Source of the DNA: Marsupella aquatica
Lineage: Eukaryota; Marchantiophyta
Assembly: GCA_973895155.1 (NCBI GenBank)
Contig: OZ316897.1
Location: 12,834,001 to 12,898,000 of the forward strand
DNA: 64,000 nucleotides
Reading direction: 5' to 3'
Made by a program: the position numbers and the translations under genes. This document shows, in pieces, positions 34,119 to 45,607 of the stretch; position 1 is the stretch's first letter; the number at the start of each line of letters is the position of its first letter. The notes below the pieces were generated by a model that did no database searches, had not been told where the DNA came from, and saw nothing but the letters and a program-made list of their open reading frames with translations.

Positions 34119-34554
34119 GAGTGATAAGGTCTGCCTTGAAACCTTGGTGGTTATGCGTTAGTGTCAAAATTGGAGATGAACTCATAAATCTCCTTTGGCC
34201 CGGTGGCGCACGGTCTCTATAGCAAGTGAGCGAACTGCTCCAACTGATGCTCCTTGAGATAGTCCGCGTGGTCGATTTTTTTGATCGCGATCCAGACTAC
34301 TTCGGGGACGTGGATTACCTGTAATAAATTAGACTTTGGATTATCCGCGGGCCGTTGGGTCTGGTTGGTCGGGGGATTTGTCGGGGCAAGTGCAGGGGTG
34401 GCGTTGGTTCACGTTGTTGGTTCTGGGGCCGGCGTCATTCTTGCCCATTTCTGAGAACGCTGCTCAAGTTGCGGACTAACCCGCTCGAAATCCGAGGAAC
34501 ACTCGGTGTTGATCACTGGACGGACTTGGGACCGGTTCGGTGGCATGTCGGTGG

Positions 34555-35037
34555 TCATCGGCTGAGGGGCTGGGGGTGGTGTCGGGGTAGCCATATCCCA
34601 ATTGAAGGCGTTGGAGCTTTATCCGAGGAACATAAGGTTACGCGCCGCTTCCCGTTGTCTGCTAATGTCTTCTTCACGCTTCTCAGCCGCATCTGCTGGT
34701 CAATGTATCCCAGAATCTTGTCGAACTCCGCTGGAGTCAGTCTCTGGCTGCCCCTCAGCCTAAAGAACTTCGCGGGAACTTCAAGAATCGCCTCCGCCAC
34801 CGATCTGAACCCTTCCTCGCTGATATATAGCTCGGTGATGTAATCCCGCAGCTCGTTGTAACTGGAATCCCTGGTGATGGCTGTCTTCTCACAGTTAACC
34901 TGTGCTACTTTGGCCACTAGCTTTGCGTATCTTCGTTTGTAAGCAGCTTTCTCGGGGCAAGAGTACCAATAAGTCTCGGAGAATTTAGCACCAACCTCGC
35001 CAAACAAGGTCCAAAATCCCAAGGCTGTAAGGGTCAT
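34555..35037 (-). CDS. Gag-like N-terminal open frame of the retroelement-like unit
   Basis: 160 residues from ATG at 35037: GFWTLFGEVGAKFSETYWYS, then RRYAKLVAKVAQVNCEK and YNELRDYITELYISEEGF. It is helix-rich with no enzyme motif. A Pro/Thr-rich frame (MATPTPPPAPQ, 34594-34409) overlaps its end in another frame. The ATG is preceded by a donor-like GAG|GTTAGT, so an upstream splice is conceivable. Probably part of the same gag-like coding region as 33087-34118. Confidence 0.4.
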   Translation of the reverse strand: MTLTALGFWTLFGEVGAKFSETYWYSCPEKAAYKRRYAKLVAKVAQVNCEKTAITRDSSYNELRDYITELYISEEGFRSVAEAILEVPAKFFRLRGSQRLTPAEFDKILGYIDQQMRLRSVKKTLADNGKRRVTLCSSDKAPTPSIGIWLPRHHPQPLSR

Positions 35038-35590
35038 ACTAACCTCTGTAGTCTGGTTTGTCGAGTCCGTGTTCCCACCCGACCGGTCCGCTTGCTGGTG
35101 GAGGCCTTACTCGCCCTGACTAAATCTCACCACAATCCGCTCTTATTCCTCGATAATCTCCTCGTAAAGGTCAGCTTGATTCGAGCAAGAGGCGAGAGTA
35201 AATGGCAGCGTCCGCGAATCTCGGAAGGTAGAAATGAGCAAATGGCCGGCAGCGCCATTGACTCCGCTCTTATGGAGGTGCCAGGGTGAGCTTCGAGCGT
35301 GAGTGGGCAAGGCCGTTTCGGTCGTTGATGATGAGCTGAGGTCGGCGTCTCGGTCCAAGCGTGATTCTTCTAACGGATGTTTACTCCGCCGCCACCACCG
35401 TACCTCGGTCGAGCGTAATAATCCTCTTCCTTAATTCGTAATCATTTGGTCAACTAACTTACTCCTAATCTATTCATAATGGCAAAGACGGCGATTCGTG
35501 CTATTCTACGCTACGGCTACGGTCCTAATGACCATATAAATCTTAATCTATGACCTGCGTTTGGTTAAGTGACACGTTGCTCGTGTCACA

Positions 35591-36010
35591 CACCTCAACA
35601 TCTTTTCTCTCTAGACATATTTTATCAAATCAACATTTTTTGCTCACATTGACATATTTTTTCTCCTTCAAATCTTTTTCTCATCTCAACATCTATTTCT
35701 CTCCTTAACATCCTTTGCTTACCTTGAGTGACATTTTTTGCTCACCTTGAAAGCTTTTGTCTAGGACTCAACCTTTTTTATCACTTGGACATTGTTTGCT
35801 CACCTGGACATGTTTTATCTCCTTGACATCTTTTACCACCTTGGCATCTTTTTTCTCTCTTTGACATCTTTTATCACTTGGATATCTTTAGACACCTTGA
35901 AATTGTTTTCTCTCATTGACATCTTTTGTTCGCCTTGACAACTTTTCTCTCCTTGACTTTGACATCATTTATCTCCTACATATCTTTTGTCACCTTAACA
36001 TCTTTCCTCC
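35591..36010 (+). repeat. CT-rich 'caacatctttt' array, right part
   Basis: Imperfect ~18-20-bp units such as 'ttgacatcttttatcacc' and 'ctccttgacatctttt' resume directly after the insertion end, matching the left part at 19740-20091. Confidence 0.75.
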
Positions 36011-36159
36011 ACGGGCATTGGGCTACTTCACCTATATTTACTTAAAAAAAAAGAGAGGGGTGGTTAGGCTAGTCCATGCAAGTCAATAAATGAAGTTCCC
36101 ACGAAGTCTGGCTTGGATCTGCCAACAACACGCAGTTAGGACATGCGTGTGACACTGCC

Positions 36160-36640
36160 TATTTGCCTAACGACTCTTCTACAGTTGCTGAGTGTGCCGC
36201 TCTGATCACAAATCAACTGTACCAGGTGTATATATCAGGGATTTGGCAGTTTATAGAGTTCGATCGGGAAAAACGAGTCCCCGTGCATTGCCTTGCTGAG
36301 GTGGCCACACGCTGCCGCGATCTCGCCCTGTGTCTATGCGCTTTGCCATCGGCGCGACCTTGCCTGCCGCCCCCCTACCAGTTCCCCTCCCGTAGCTGCC
36401 AGTTTCCTCTCTGGAGTTTGAATTGAGTAGCAATCAATCAGAGCTAGCGATTGGTGACATTTTGTCTTCCGGTGATTCCACCCGGCCTTTCTGAGATGAG
36501 GAAACGCCGGTTTCAACTGGGTTTTCCCAGAGATATTGTTTTCCCATGAACCCTGTTCGACATCAGTGGTCATAATCTTCATTGCAAAGAACGTATAACA
36601 ACTACTCTTAAAGGAGACTTGCGCGTCCAGATCATTCGTG
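36160..36640 (-). repeat. Fragment of the MDR-block spacer (reverse)
   Basis: The reverse complement of 36434-36600 matches 1240-1410 (region with 'aacaatatctctgg' and 'cctcatctcagaaaggcc'). A part near 36190-36230 ('gccgctctgat...caactgtaccagg') is instead related to the end of the 61-bp array near 51175-51215. Confidence 0.6.
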
Positions 36641-37100
36641 TCCTGCGGTGTTAGTTGAAATCTCTAGCATGCTCATCGTTGTAGAAGCGGTCTTCATACA
36701 GAAGATAACAAGTGGCACGGCCCATAAGGAGGCAAAGGCAATTGTTATCTCAACCATCAAATTCTACTTACGAAGCTTTCCCAGCCTTTGGAATTGCACG
36801 GCCCATAAGGAGGCAAAGGCAATTGTTATCTCAACCATCAAATTCTACTTACGAAGCTTTCCCAGCCTTTGGAATTGCTACAGGGTGCCCACCTTACTTT
36901 GAAGGGACTTTATAGTGTAATGTGTTTGAAGAAGATATGTTCGATCTTATTCGCTGTTGTGTAATCTTTTGTCATTGCATGTCTTCGTCCCAGTGTTTGT
37001 TGAAATCTCTAGCATGCTCATCGGTGTAGAAGCGGTCGTTCATACAGAAGATAACAAGTGGCACGGCCCATAAGAAGGCAAAGGCGATTGTTTGACTGCC
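36640..37100 (+). repeat. 81-bp in-frame tandem duplication and a third diverged copy
   Basis: Units 36715-36795 and 36796-36876 are identical over 'gcacggcccataaggaggca' and onward. The whole leading segment ('gttgaaatctctagcatgct' to 'gcacggcccataag') recurs at 37000-37090. 81 bp is a multiple of three, and a + strand frame runs through both (RPIRRQRQLLSQPSNS). On the reverse strand 37220-36972 reads FAFLWAVPLVIFCMNDRFYT, then HARDFNKHWDEDM, which could be a gene exon, unidentified. Confidence 0.6.
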
Positions 37101-37229
37101 ATGGGGCTCATTGGCCAGTGACCTGAATGAAATCAATGAATGCTCCCGAGTCACAGTACTGTGTACATACGGAGACGACCAGCCTGGATGCTGATATTGT
37201 TGTAAGCCGCCGATCAGCAATCATGGTGG

Positions 37230-38749
37230 CACGTCTCAAACAGATTAATACAGTCATTTAATGACTTTACAGGGATCCCCACAGGCATGACCAACTACAA
37301 TCATGAGGCCACGTCATTAACAGAAGTCTCCGCCTAGTATTTCTAATCTTAAGGACATCGCACAGTCTAATTTGCATTAATTTGCTACCCTAGAGATGTC
37401 TTGCTAAATAATGATTTCAACGCAGTTGTCTTCGATTGGACTCCAATGTTCATGGAAGCAGGGACGGACCTCCATGTTTGACAAAAGACTCATATAGGGT
37501 ACATTACGTAGATGAGTAATATGTGAAAATGACAAGAAAACAGATAGCTGATCATGTTTGAAAATTTGTAGGTCTGCTGGTAAGCTCTCACTAAAATGTG
37601 ACTACAGTTGGTTCCTTGCAAAAATCTTTCCTAGCAGTTTCTAATGGACTCAAGAAAATAAGATTCAATAGGATATCCAGCGATACTAAATGTCAAATTT
37701 GGTTGCTTAAAAACCTTTGGAAGTGTAAAGTTGACAATGAGTGAGTGAGCCAGCTTTAGAAATTCACAACTCTCTCAATTTGGAAACTAGAGCTTTCATA
37801 CTAGTATTTGAAAGACCTTTCCAAGCTGGTTCTAACTAGCCCAAGAAGGTCCGATTCCACTTGATAGAAAGGGGGATTCTATAGCTCAAACTTTTGTGGT
37901 TGGAAATCCAGTTGGTTCCACGCCAAATCATGCTGGGTGGGTTTAATGTGTAATGAATGGAAAATTTGTAAATAAAATCTGGGGTATTCTTCACCTATAT
38001 TCAACCATTTCTTGGGCTTGTGCAGTTTTTCATGTATGGTGGAGGCCTTATCGTTGGCCCAGTTGGATCAGCCATAGTGGAACATAATTATTTATTGTGT
38101 AATAACAATTTATTCTAATATCAACTAAAGCATTTTGGTTTTGAAGAGAGATAATAAAATTCATGTAAATAATGGATGATATTTACATGAACAATAAAGT
38201 TATCCATAAAGTCCATTATTACGGGTGACTGGTCCCTACTTTATTACAAATTAGTTTGTGGACCCCTTGGCTAATAAAATCAAGGGGAAGAGTCGATCTG
38301 AGCCATATCCATTTCTTATCTCCGGAAATCTCGTCCGTCCATCATAATGGCCAATCTATGGCTCAAAAGAAAGATCTCAAATAGATCTATGGATGGGTTC
38401 TGTCCGTTTTGCAAATGGGTTAATAATTTTCAAATGAAAAATTAAACAAATCCAAGCCTTCCTAGCCGTCGATTTTGTTGATTTTACGATCTTTGCCGTC
38501 CATTTTGTAATGCCTCTAGAAATCTTATTCATCCATGTTAGAAGGCGATCTAGGGTGCAAAAGAAAGATCTCAATGAGATCTACGACTGGGTATTTTTTT
38601 GTTTTGAGAATGAGTAAATAGTTTTGAGTATAAAATTCAATGAATGTTCAAGATTCCAGCCATTCCTCCTCCCCGATCTTGGGTTTCTATGTGCTCCCAG
38701 CATTAATGGCCGTACAATACGAGAGGTCCTTACATACCGGGAGTTGCGG
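37230..38749. other. Region without recognisable genes
   Basis: AT-rich. A ~200-bp imperfect duplication around 'caaaagaaagatctcaa.(t)gagatcta' lies at about 38340-38520 and 38530-38690. Otherwise nothing is supported. Confidence 0.4.
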
Positions 38750-39088
38750 TTTAACAAGGAAGTTATCAAGTTAGTTATTAGTCATTACTTATTTATTATA
38801 TGAAAAATACTTTTTATAAATCTTTGAATTTAAGTTTTACAATTGGAAATGTAACTAAAACGGTTACATAGTGACAGTTTTAACCATCTTGCTCTTTGCA
38901 TTTCCAATGTTTTTACTTTTCTTTTTACGGCACGGCATCCCAAAATTTACACCCAAATTGACACAAACACGAATGAAACCTATAAGTTTGATTCATAAAA
39001 CCGACGAGTCTTGTTTGTTGCGGTTGTTGCTGACGTGGCACGCTGTGGTGCCAGGAATTTTGGAAGGGACCTCTAGTGGGGTCCGTAA
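38750..39088 (+). repeat. R5 dispersed repeat, copy 2
   Basis: It matches 18025-18363 from 'tttaacaaggaagttatcaa' to 'ggggtccgtaa' in the same orientation. Confidence 0.8.
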
Positions 39089-39229
39089 TTACTCGACGAG
39101 TTAGTTTAACTCATAAATTTAAGTACTTGGGGGCAAGAAATAGGGTGAAACACGTTTTTCGTCTCTCCAATAGTGTGGGGCCTTTCTCACCACTAGTTAG
39201 GCCCAGGCCTGATGTCTTTCTTCACTCTC

Positions 39230-39680
39230 CCCCAGCCCCGAGTGTTTCCTCCTTCGCTGCCCCATGCCTGATTCAATTCGTCACCATCGCTGCCTCACTG
39301 TTGATTACGTCTCAATTGTTGCCTTCGCTGCCTTGCTGCCTGGCTGCCTGGCTGCCTGGCTGCTGGATCTCAACATTTGCATCTCGATCACTGCCTTGCT
39401 GCTGCCTCACTGCCTCACTGCCTCGCTGCTGCCTTGCTGCGAGCTGCTGCTCTCCATAGTTGACTGAGAGCTGCTCTCTCCAATTTATGCTTCCCTCCAT
39501 AGCCCAATTTGTGCTTCCCTCCATAGCTGCGAGCTGCGGACAGTCACCAGGCTGTGAGCTGCTTCCCACCATAGCTGCACGTGAGCTGCTCTCCTAAGAT
39601 TTTGCCTTCCTTCCACAGCTGCGAGCTGCTTTCCTAAGATTTTGCCTTCCCTCCATAGCTGCTTTCCTCCGATTGCTCAA
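39230..39680 (+). repeat. 'ctgcct(gg/ca)' and 'agctgcgagctgct' minisatellites
   Basis: Runs of 'ctgcctggctgcctggctgc' and 'tgcctcactgcctcactgcc' (39325-39450) pass into repeats of 'gagctgctctcc' and 'cttccctccatagctg' (39450-39665). Frames through them on both strands are repeat-driven. Confidence 0.75.
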
Positions 39681-40125
39681 CTCCAAATTCCAGATTACAA
39701 TTCCAGATTTGTTTGAGGATTTAGGTGCCATTTGGGAGAGCTGCTAACTCACCTGCTTATTTATTAAACTGGGTTGTTACAAGGGAACTTTTGGAAAGTT
39801 TAAGGAAACGCACTTAAAAGACCAAATAGTGAATCTTGCCTGAGTTTGGCCACTTTACATTAAGGATAACTTTAATTTCTTGATGAAGAAATCAAAACAA
39901 ATGATGAGATCACCAACTTCCACATAAGTTAAGTTAGGACACATCTATATGAAGAATGATTTAATCTTGTCCTGCCCTCTTGCATGTCAGCACACTAGCC
40001 ATGAAGCAAGGAGTCCGATTTCCACCAAGACAATCCATAAGAACGTAATCATGGATCAGTCAATGTTACCTTAATTTTATATGGTTTTGTGTTATTAAAC
40101 TCCTCCGGTTCTTCTTGGGTATATC

Positions 40126-40362
40126 TCAAGGCTCTCCTGCTTGTTGTCCTGGCTTCTCTTGAGCCTCTCCTGGCTGCTCTGGAACCTCTTCTGGCTGCGG
40201 TTGAGGTCCTTCCTTGTCTAGTCGAGGACTCAATAACTTTCTAATTACTGTGAACCACATTATAATGGAGTTTGCAATAACCCAAGTCAACACGAGCTTC
40301 AGGCCCTCAAAGATACAGTCGGACAAGTTATTGAACAGTATACTCAAAACGTTTGGATCCAT
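40126..40362 (-). CDS. MDPNV-family protein, copy 3
   Basis: 78 residues from ATG at 40362. MDPNVLSILFNNLSDC opens the hydrophobic part, LVLTWVIANSIIMWFTVI follows, then RLDKEGPQPQPEEVPEQPGE and a short tail. It has about 30 changes at protein level from copy 1 but remains open with the same architecture. The conserved upstream flank is present (reverse) at about 40363-40480, and the downstream flank 39880-40125 is shared with copies 1 and 5. Confidence 0.45.
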   Translation of the reverse strand: MDPNVLSILFNNLSDCIFEGLKLVLTWVIANSIIMWFTVIRKLLSPRLDKEGPQPQPEEVPEQPGEAQEKPGQQAGEP

Positions 40363-40499
40363 GTTCACTGATGGCCTTAATAAGAGTCTCCTGCACCTGA
40401 CGACATAAAACGTTTGAACCCAGTCAGCACAAATATTAAAGCTCTCGGGGGTATCTCAGTCTCACATTCGTTTGCTAAACCGTTGGACGTTGTACTGTG

Positions 40500-42290
40500 G
40501 TGCTACGGACTCCTAAAGGCTACCCACCTAAAGCAGCATCTTTAATTAAATAGCAATATTAAACCGGGCTCTACATTACAATGATTCGTCAATCGATTTA
40601 CACGGGCACGGAAAGTCATTCATGATTACCCAGGCACTCATCGCCCTGCTCTGGTTCCAACTTTGGAGCCATAGGGGGCACGTAATCGTAGTTCAGCTGA
40701 GATCCAACACGGCTCAATGGACTGTAGCATAGTATGAGCGTATTAGCGTAAGCTCCAGCAAACAAGTCTCAATTTACTGTAGCAGAGTACCAACGGACGC
40801 TCCAGCACAACAAGTCTCAATTTACTGTAGCAGAGATCAAGTACACACATTGAGGGAGGAGCATTTAATGTAGGTTCATTTGTCTTTAATACAATGTACT
40901 ATGTATATTCCAATTTGTGTTGAATATTGTATACAAATTAAAGAGTGTTAGAGTGAGTGAGAGTGTTATGACCAAAGTTTATTTATATACCTCTATACTT
41001 ATTCGGAGAAAACTGAATGCGGAGAAAATACTTGGGAGGCATTTTTTGCCCCCCATCACATTGAGTTCGGTTCAGCCAACTAGTTACTTTCTTTAGACCA
41101 ATGAACACACCGTATATTACCACATTCTCACACGTGATTACCGGCGGAGGATCAGAAGTGCAGGACCGGGAAAATAGTAGGTCAGCCATGAATGAAAGAC
41201 GAGTCGGCTCCTTCCGCTCTGAAAGACGCGCCTGCTCCTTCCGCTCTTCATTCCGCTCTCCAAGTACAAATATATTTTCGTGTGTGATCTTCCGTTGCAT
41301 TTCGAATCTGAATGCAAGTCCTCGACAGACATACCGTAGCATACACTACTGCTGCCTCCTTCCACTCTCCTTCCACTTTCCTTCCACTTTCCTTCCACTC
41401 TCATGTACACACTCGTGAGCTCGTGGGATCAGAATACTCTCTCCTTCCACTCTCATGTACGCACTCGTGAGCTCGTGGGATCAAAATGCAATAAACTCCG
41501 TTGGCACCGTGCGAGATCTGCAATTCTTCACTTCGTGTAAGATCCTCGAGACTCAGCACTTCCAGGTTTGCAAAAGCCAGAAGATGATGCTAAGTTCGAT
41601 CAAATTGTGCGCTCGCATGCTTACTTGCTCTCGATTTCATATCTTAGAGAAGAAGTTCGATCCATTGCACGCCATTAAATGATATGTGGGTACTCAAGTT
41701 ACTAACAGCAACAGGAGCGTGACGCCGGTTTTGCAGCCCTTGGCCCTCGCGACAGTTTCGGAAAAAGCCTATCTACTCCGTCTTTGAATATCCAACGTGT
41801 CATGTGTGCGGCTGCGGCTAAGTTCATAAATCAGCTTGCTTCCTTTACTGTATTCGTCAAAGCTCGGGATGTGCAAGGGAAAGTTTCCTGCCCTTGCCTC
41901 GGAAATGTAAGGATAACATGTCATGTATGCGACTGAGTTCGGCTGAGTTCACAAATAGCAATTAGCTTGTGCTATCCGTGACCTTAGTGTTAGGTTTTAA
42001 AATGTGACCACATACAATGTATTATGTCACTCCATATATATCATGATAAACCAAAATATAATCTTTAAATCACACTGAGTGTTATTGTGAGTACGTATCT
42101 GGCCGTCAATTTTTGATGGGCAATTACCGGAAGCTTAGGTTACTTACAGGAGGAGTCACTCACGTCGTCACCTCGCCTGTGGCCAACAATTTTTTGTGCA
42201 ATTACCGGGAGCTTAGGTTACATACCAGGAAGAGTCACTCAGGTCTTCACCTCGCAGCACGCTTGGTGGTGGGCCCGTGAACTGGGGAGA
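40500..42290. other. Non-coding region with R2-related pieces
   Basis: 'aagtctcaatttactgtagcagag' occurs twice (about 40767 and 40810). 41500-41690 resembles 42680-42890 ('cttcgtgtaagatcctcgag...ctcgatttcatatctta'). 42100-42245 holds a ~75-bp duplication around 'caattaccgg(a/g)agcttaggtta'. No gene is called. Confidence 0.5.
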
Positions 42291-42544
42291 GCTAGAATGG
42301 GAAGCTGAGGGAAGGCGAGGGAAGAAGTGGGAAGAAGTGGGAAGAAGAGGAACGCGCGTCACGCTTGGTGGTACGGCATGTCCTTCTATGGACCAGCCTC
42401 GCTGCTACAATTAATACAGTACCTCGGGAATGCCAATCATCGTAGTTTCTGCTACTGTAAAAGTCCAATGCCAAAGGGCAGCATTTCACTCCAATGCCAA
42501 AGGACAATATCCCAAGGCCGTCGCACGGCTCCACCACCGTCATC

Positions 42545-42680
42545 TACCACCGGACTGTAAGAGCAGAGCACCGTTGGTACCACACCGGGCTATATCGCAA
42601 CAGAGCACCACGCCGAGCTATAACAGCAGAGCACCATTGTTCCAACACCGAGACATAACAGCGGAGCACCATACCACGGC
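42545..42680 (+). repeat. ~30-bp array 'agagcaccat..ccgagctataacagc'
   Basis: Four imperfect units of 'cagcagagcaccattgt...accgagctataa' type. A related array is at 55270-55490 in the other R2 copy. Confidence 0.7.
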
Positions 42681-42684
42681 AATC

Positions 42685-44620
42685 AGGACACATGCTCTGC
42701 AATTTTCACTTCTTGTGAGACATCCTCGAGATTCTGCAATTCCAGCTTTGCAAAGAGGATGATCCAATAATCGACCACATTGTGCACTCGTATGCTTACT
42801 TAGTCTCGATCTCGATTTCATAATCTTAGGAAAGAAATTCCATCTTCACGCCATCCCGATGATATGTGAGTGCTCAACTTACCTCTTGTTGTTGCTGTTT
42901 GGATGCTGCAGGACCGTAACGCCAGTTGACCGCCTGTGCACTTTCCTTCGTCACTCAGTCTTTGGGAGCGCTCGATTGATTGAAGGCAGATAAGGCACCA
43001 GAAGTTGGCTTTGTCACGGGAAGTCTACTTGGCAGCTTCATTCCTCACACGGCGGCTTCGTCACATCAGGTGTGACTCTCGTCTCTTAATTCAAGCTAAC
43101 CTCGCTTTTAGTATGGTCGTGCTTTAGCAATCTCTGTTGCCGGATGAGTCCTTACATTAGCTTGAATGGATTGAACGAATATAGCAGCTGCGGCGAGCCT
43201 GAAAGATCCTTAGCCTCGTCGGTCGCATTACGAGCACTTACAATTCTGGCCACTTTTTTCCCTTCCAGACGCACGAGTGTCTTCCTTCCAGACACACGAG
43301 TGTTTTCCTTTCCAGACGCACGAGTGTCTTCCTTCCAGACACACGAGTGTTTTCCTTTCCAGACGCACGAGTTCTTAAAAAGCTTTTGGCGGCTTCGTCA
43401 CATCAGGTGTTGCGCCGAGTCTCGTCTCTTAATTCAAGCTAACCTCACTTTTAGCATGGTCGTGCTTTGGCAATCTCTGTTGCCAGAGTCCTTCCATTAG
43501 CTTTGAATCGATTGAAAGAATAATGCAGAGTTGACCAGCCTCTAAGATTCTTCGTTTTTGCATCGTCGTCTTGTAGGAACCTCTGTTGCCAGATGAGTCC
43601 TTCCATTAGCTTTGAATGGATTGAACGAACACAGCTGACGCAACAAGCCTGTAAAATCCTTAATTTTATCGATCGCATTATGAGCACTTAGACGCACGAG
43701 TGTTTTCCCTTCCAGACGCACGAGTTCCTAAAAAAACTTTTGGTGGTTCTGGAAGGGAAAATCCAGTTTTAAGGAACTTGTGGCGCATTGCCGTGCTTGT
43801 GAGGCTTGTTTTGTTTGCATTTCTAACAAGATGGTGCACTCGCACTTGAATGGAATCACTTGCACCCGATCGCTGGACTGGGCATAGACTACTAAACGAC
43901 ACGGGCGGATCGAGAGTACGGAGGCCGAGTGCTTTGTTTAGAATTTGATCACACCAATTCAGTAGATTTCTCAAATTCCAGTCATGCTGGACAAGTATCG
44001 CGGCGCTGTATGTTCGTACTTTCATGTACACTTTCCTGCTGCTCTCTTCATCTCACCTGGATAGCTAACTGCTACTTGACTTGAATCTGGAAGTCCTCCG
44101 GGAGTTTTGCGCTCAGCTTCTACTTGACTTGATCCCCGTCCGTTGTTCGTTTTGCCCAGCTTCCGATTTGAGGTTCGGAGTTCGGGTCCAGCTGGATCAT
44201 ATATTTGACATACCTTGTAGACATTTGGAGAGCAAAACCACCGCTCTCAGCTCCCCTCACTTGCTCCAAGAATGCTCAATTCTGACGCATGCCTGGACGT
44301 TTGATTCTACCCCACCGTCGTACAGGAGGACAGAATTAGCATTCGGACGCACTGGATTCGGGGCTTCCCATCCAGTTTACTCGGGCCTTTACATCCAGTT
44401 GATTATTGCACCATTCTGGTTGTCCTTGACTTCCGTGTTGCTAGCCAGGACACTGCAAAGATCTCCTTTCATTGTTTCTTCGATGTGGTTACTTTATTAA
44501 AGAAGAAGTCCAAAATGCTTATGTAAAGGACACAGATGTGTTTGGAGACGACGTCTCTTTCCTGGCAAGGGCTGGAATGTTGGATCGTTGAAGACTTGAA
44601 CTTGCGTCCTAACTCTCCAC
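42685..44620 (+). repeat. R2 dispersed repeat, copy 2
   Basis: It matches 55510-57180 over its length, and in part the reverse of 3700-5060. It begins in the 'cttcttgtgagacatcctcgag' segment and ends in 'ctggaatgttggatcgttgaag'. It contains duplicated subsegments with 'gagtccttccattagctttgaatgg'. It shows no domain. Copies share no intact long frame, so it is treated as non-coding. Confidence 0.6.
43260..43380 (+). repeat. 23/24-bp tandem array
   Basis: Five units of 'cttccagacgcacgagtgtc' type, with 'ccagac' at 43265, 43288, 43312, 43335 and 43359, alternate 23 and 24 bp (higher-order unit 47 bp). The related R2 copy at 56214-56260 has only two units. Confidence 0.85.
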
Positions 44621-44624
44621 GGGC

Positions 44625-45490
44625 TAAACAAAGTAAGCTCGCCCATCCCCACATTTTCCGCTGCTGCAGTTCAAGCACTGTCCCACTCCTCTAATCCGAA
44701 CTTACCAACATACCTCTGTCCGATGCTTCATTTGTCGATCCTAGTACATCAGCCTCAATCACCTTAGTAAGCTCTCCGACGGCCTGCTGAGGATACATGC
44801 AGCACCCTTTCAGCTGGAGGTTGCGATGCACCAGAGTAAAATGCGGAATGAAGATTTTGTCACGTATGCCGCCCATGAGACTGCTCCGCCCTCCATGCCT
44901 CAGGGCAAGAATCCCACTCCCAATGTGCGTCGACTTGGCAGCCTGCGCCGGAGAGATGTTGAAACACATCCACTGGCCCGAAGCAGCTGCGCAAAGCGTT
45001 GGTCTGGGCCTCCACATCGCCTGTGATCTCTACGATCTTGAGCGGGGTGGGGTTTAGCAGGTACAGCAAGCTTCTTCTAGACAGAGGTAATACGTCCCAT
45101 GGCGATGACAAGCGCAACGAGCACGGCACATCTACCGTAGGGTCCCGTTGCCGGAGCGACGATGACCGTCTCCCCAGTCCTATGATAGATACTGATTTCA
45201 CAGGCTGGTTCTACAAAACGTCTTGGCTCCATGCGGCTCCATGGCTTCAGTGGGCTCTACAATCTCTTGTGTATTGCGTTTTATGCGATTAAATCTGGAC
45301 CATATATTGAATAGCATATCCCTCAGCCCACCGTAGGGAACCATCATTCGAGAAATGATTCCTAGGGATTTGACACTGTACCTTAGGCCGCCATCGCCGA
45401 TAGTCCCAAGGAGCTATTTCTCGTTCAGCACATGTCAATTCTCAAGCGGCACCTTCGCGAATTCCGCGTAAGTTGAATACAGCAGATTCG
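44625..45490 (-). pseudogene. MDR pseudogene (copy D)
   Basis: The reverse strand from about 45490 reads the MDR segment starting at STYAEYAK (here STYAEFAK) and ends at the gene end near 44630 (GAGCTTACTTTGTTTAGC). Several stops and frameshifts are present, and a ~136-bp foreign segment (about 45178-45313) replaces the DVNVKA coding region. The stretch around 44700-44990 still reads QAAKSTHI, SGILALRHGGR and QLKGCCMYPQQAVGEL. It is non-functional. Confidence 0.75.
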
Positions 45491-45577
45491 ACCAGCGTGG
45501 AAAATCCTTACTTTCTTTACTCGCATTATGAGCAGTTGTAACTTTACAACTTTCTGGAATTTTGGCTACTGTTGTTG

Positions 45578-45607
45578 AAGCTCCGCCAAGCTCCGTTGGC
45601 GGAGCTT
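45578..45607. other. Perfect short hairpin
   Basis: Arms AAGCTCCGCCAA and TTGGCGGAGCTT with a 6-base spacer. No T-run follows and no known site is implied. Confidence 0.6.

Larger units (their letters stand above)
20092..35590 (-). mobile_element. Retroelement-like insertion, itself interrupted by a DNA transposon
   Basis: The unit starts TGTCGCGCCCC at 20092, ends ...CGTGTCACA at 35590 and is flanked by CACCT on both sides (20087-20091 and 35591-35595). TG...CA ends with a 5-bp duplication are typical of integrase-type insertion. The flanking array itself contains CACCT often, so this duplication is weak evidence. Without the nested transposon and its extra target copy the unit is about 3.86 kb. 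Coding is on the reverse strand: gag-like frames at 34555-35037 and 33087-34118, continuing at 21079-21444. I find no long terminal repeats and no reverse transcriptase or integrase, so this is a non-autonomous or unusual element. The 35590 end carries a small inverted repeat (GTGACACG/CGTGTCAC). Confidence 0.5.

Noticed and set aside
20092-35590. Standard LTR retrotransposon with two LTRs
   Set aside because: The two ends were compared by eye and share no direct repeat. No reverse transcriptase or integrase frame was found. It is kept only as a retroelement-like unit.
43255-43385. CRISPR-like array
   Set aside because: The 23/24-bp units are contiguous with no unique spacers, and the genome is eukaryotic.
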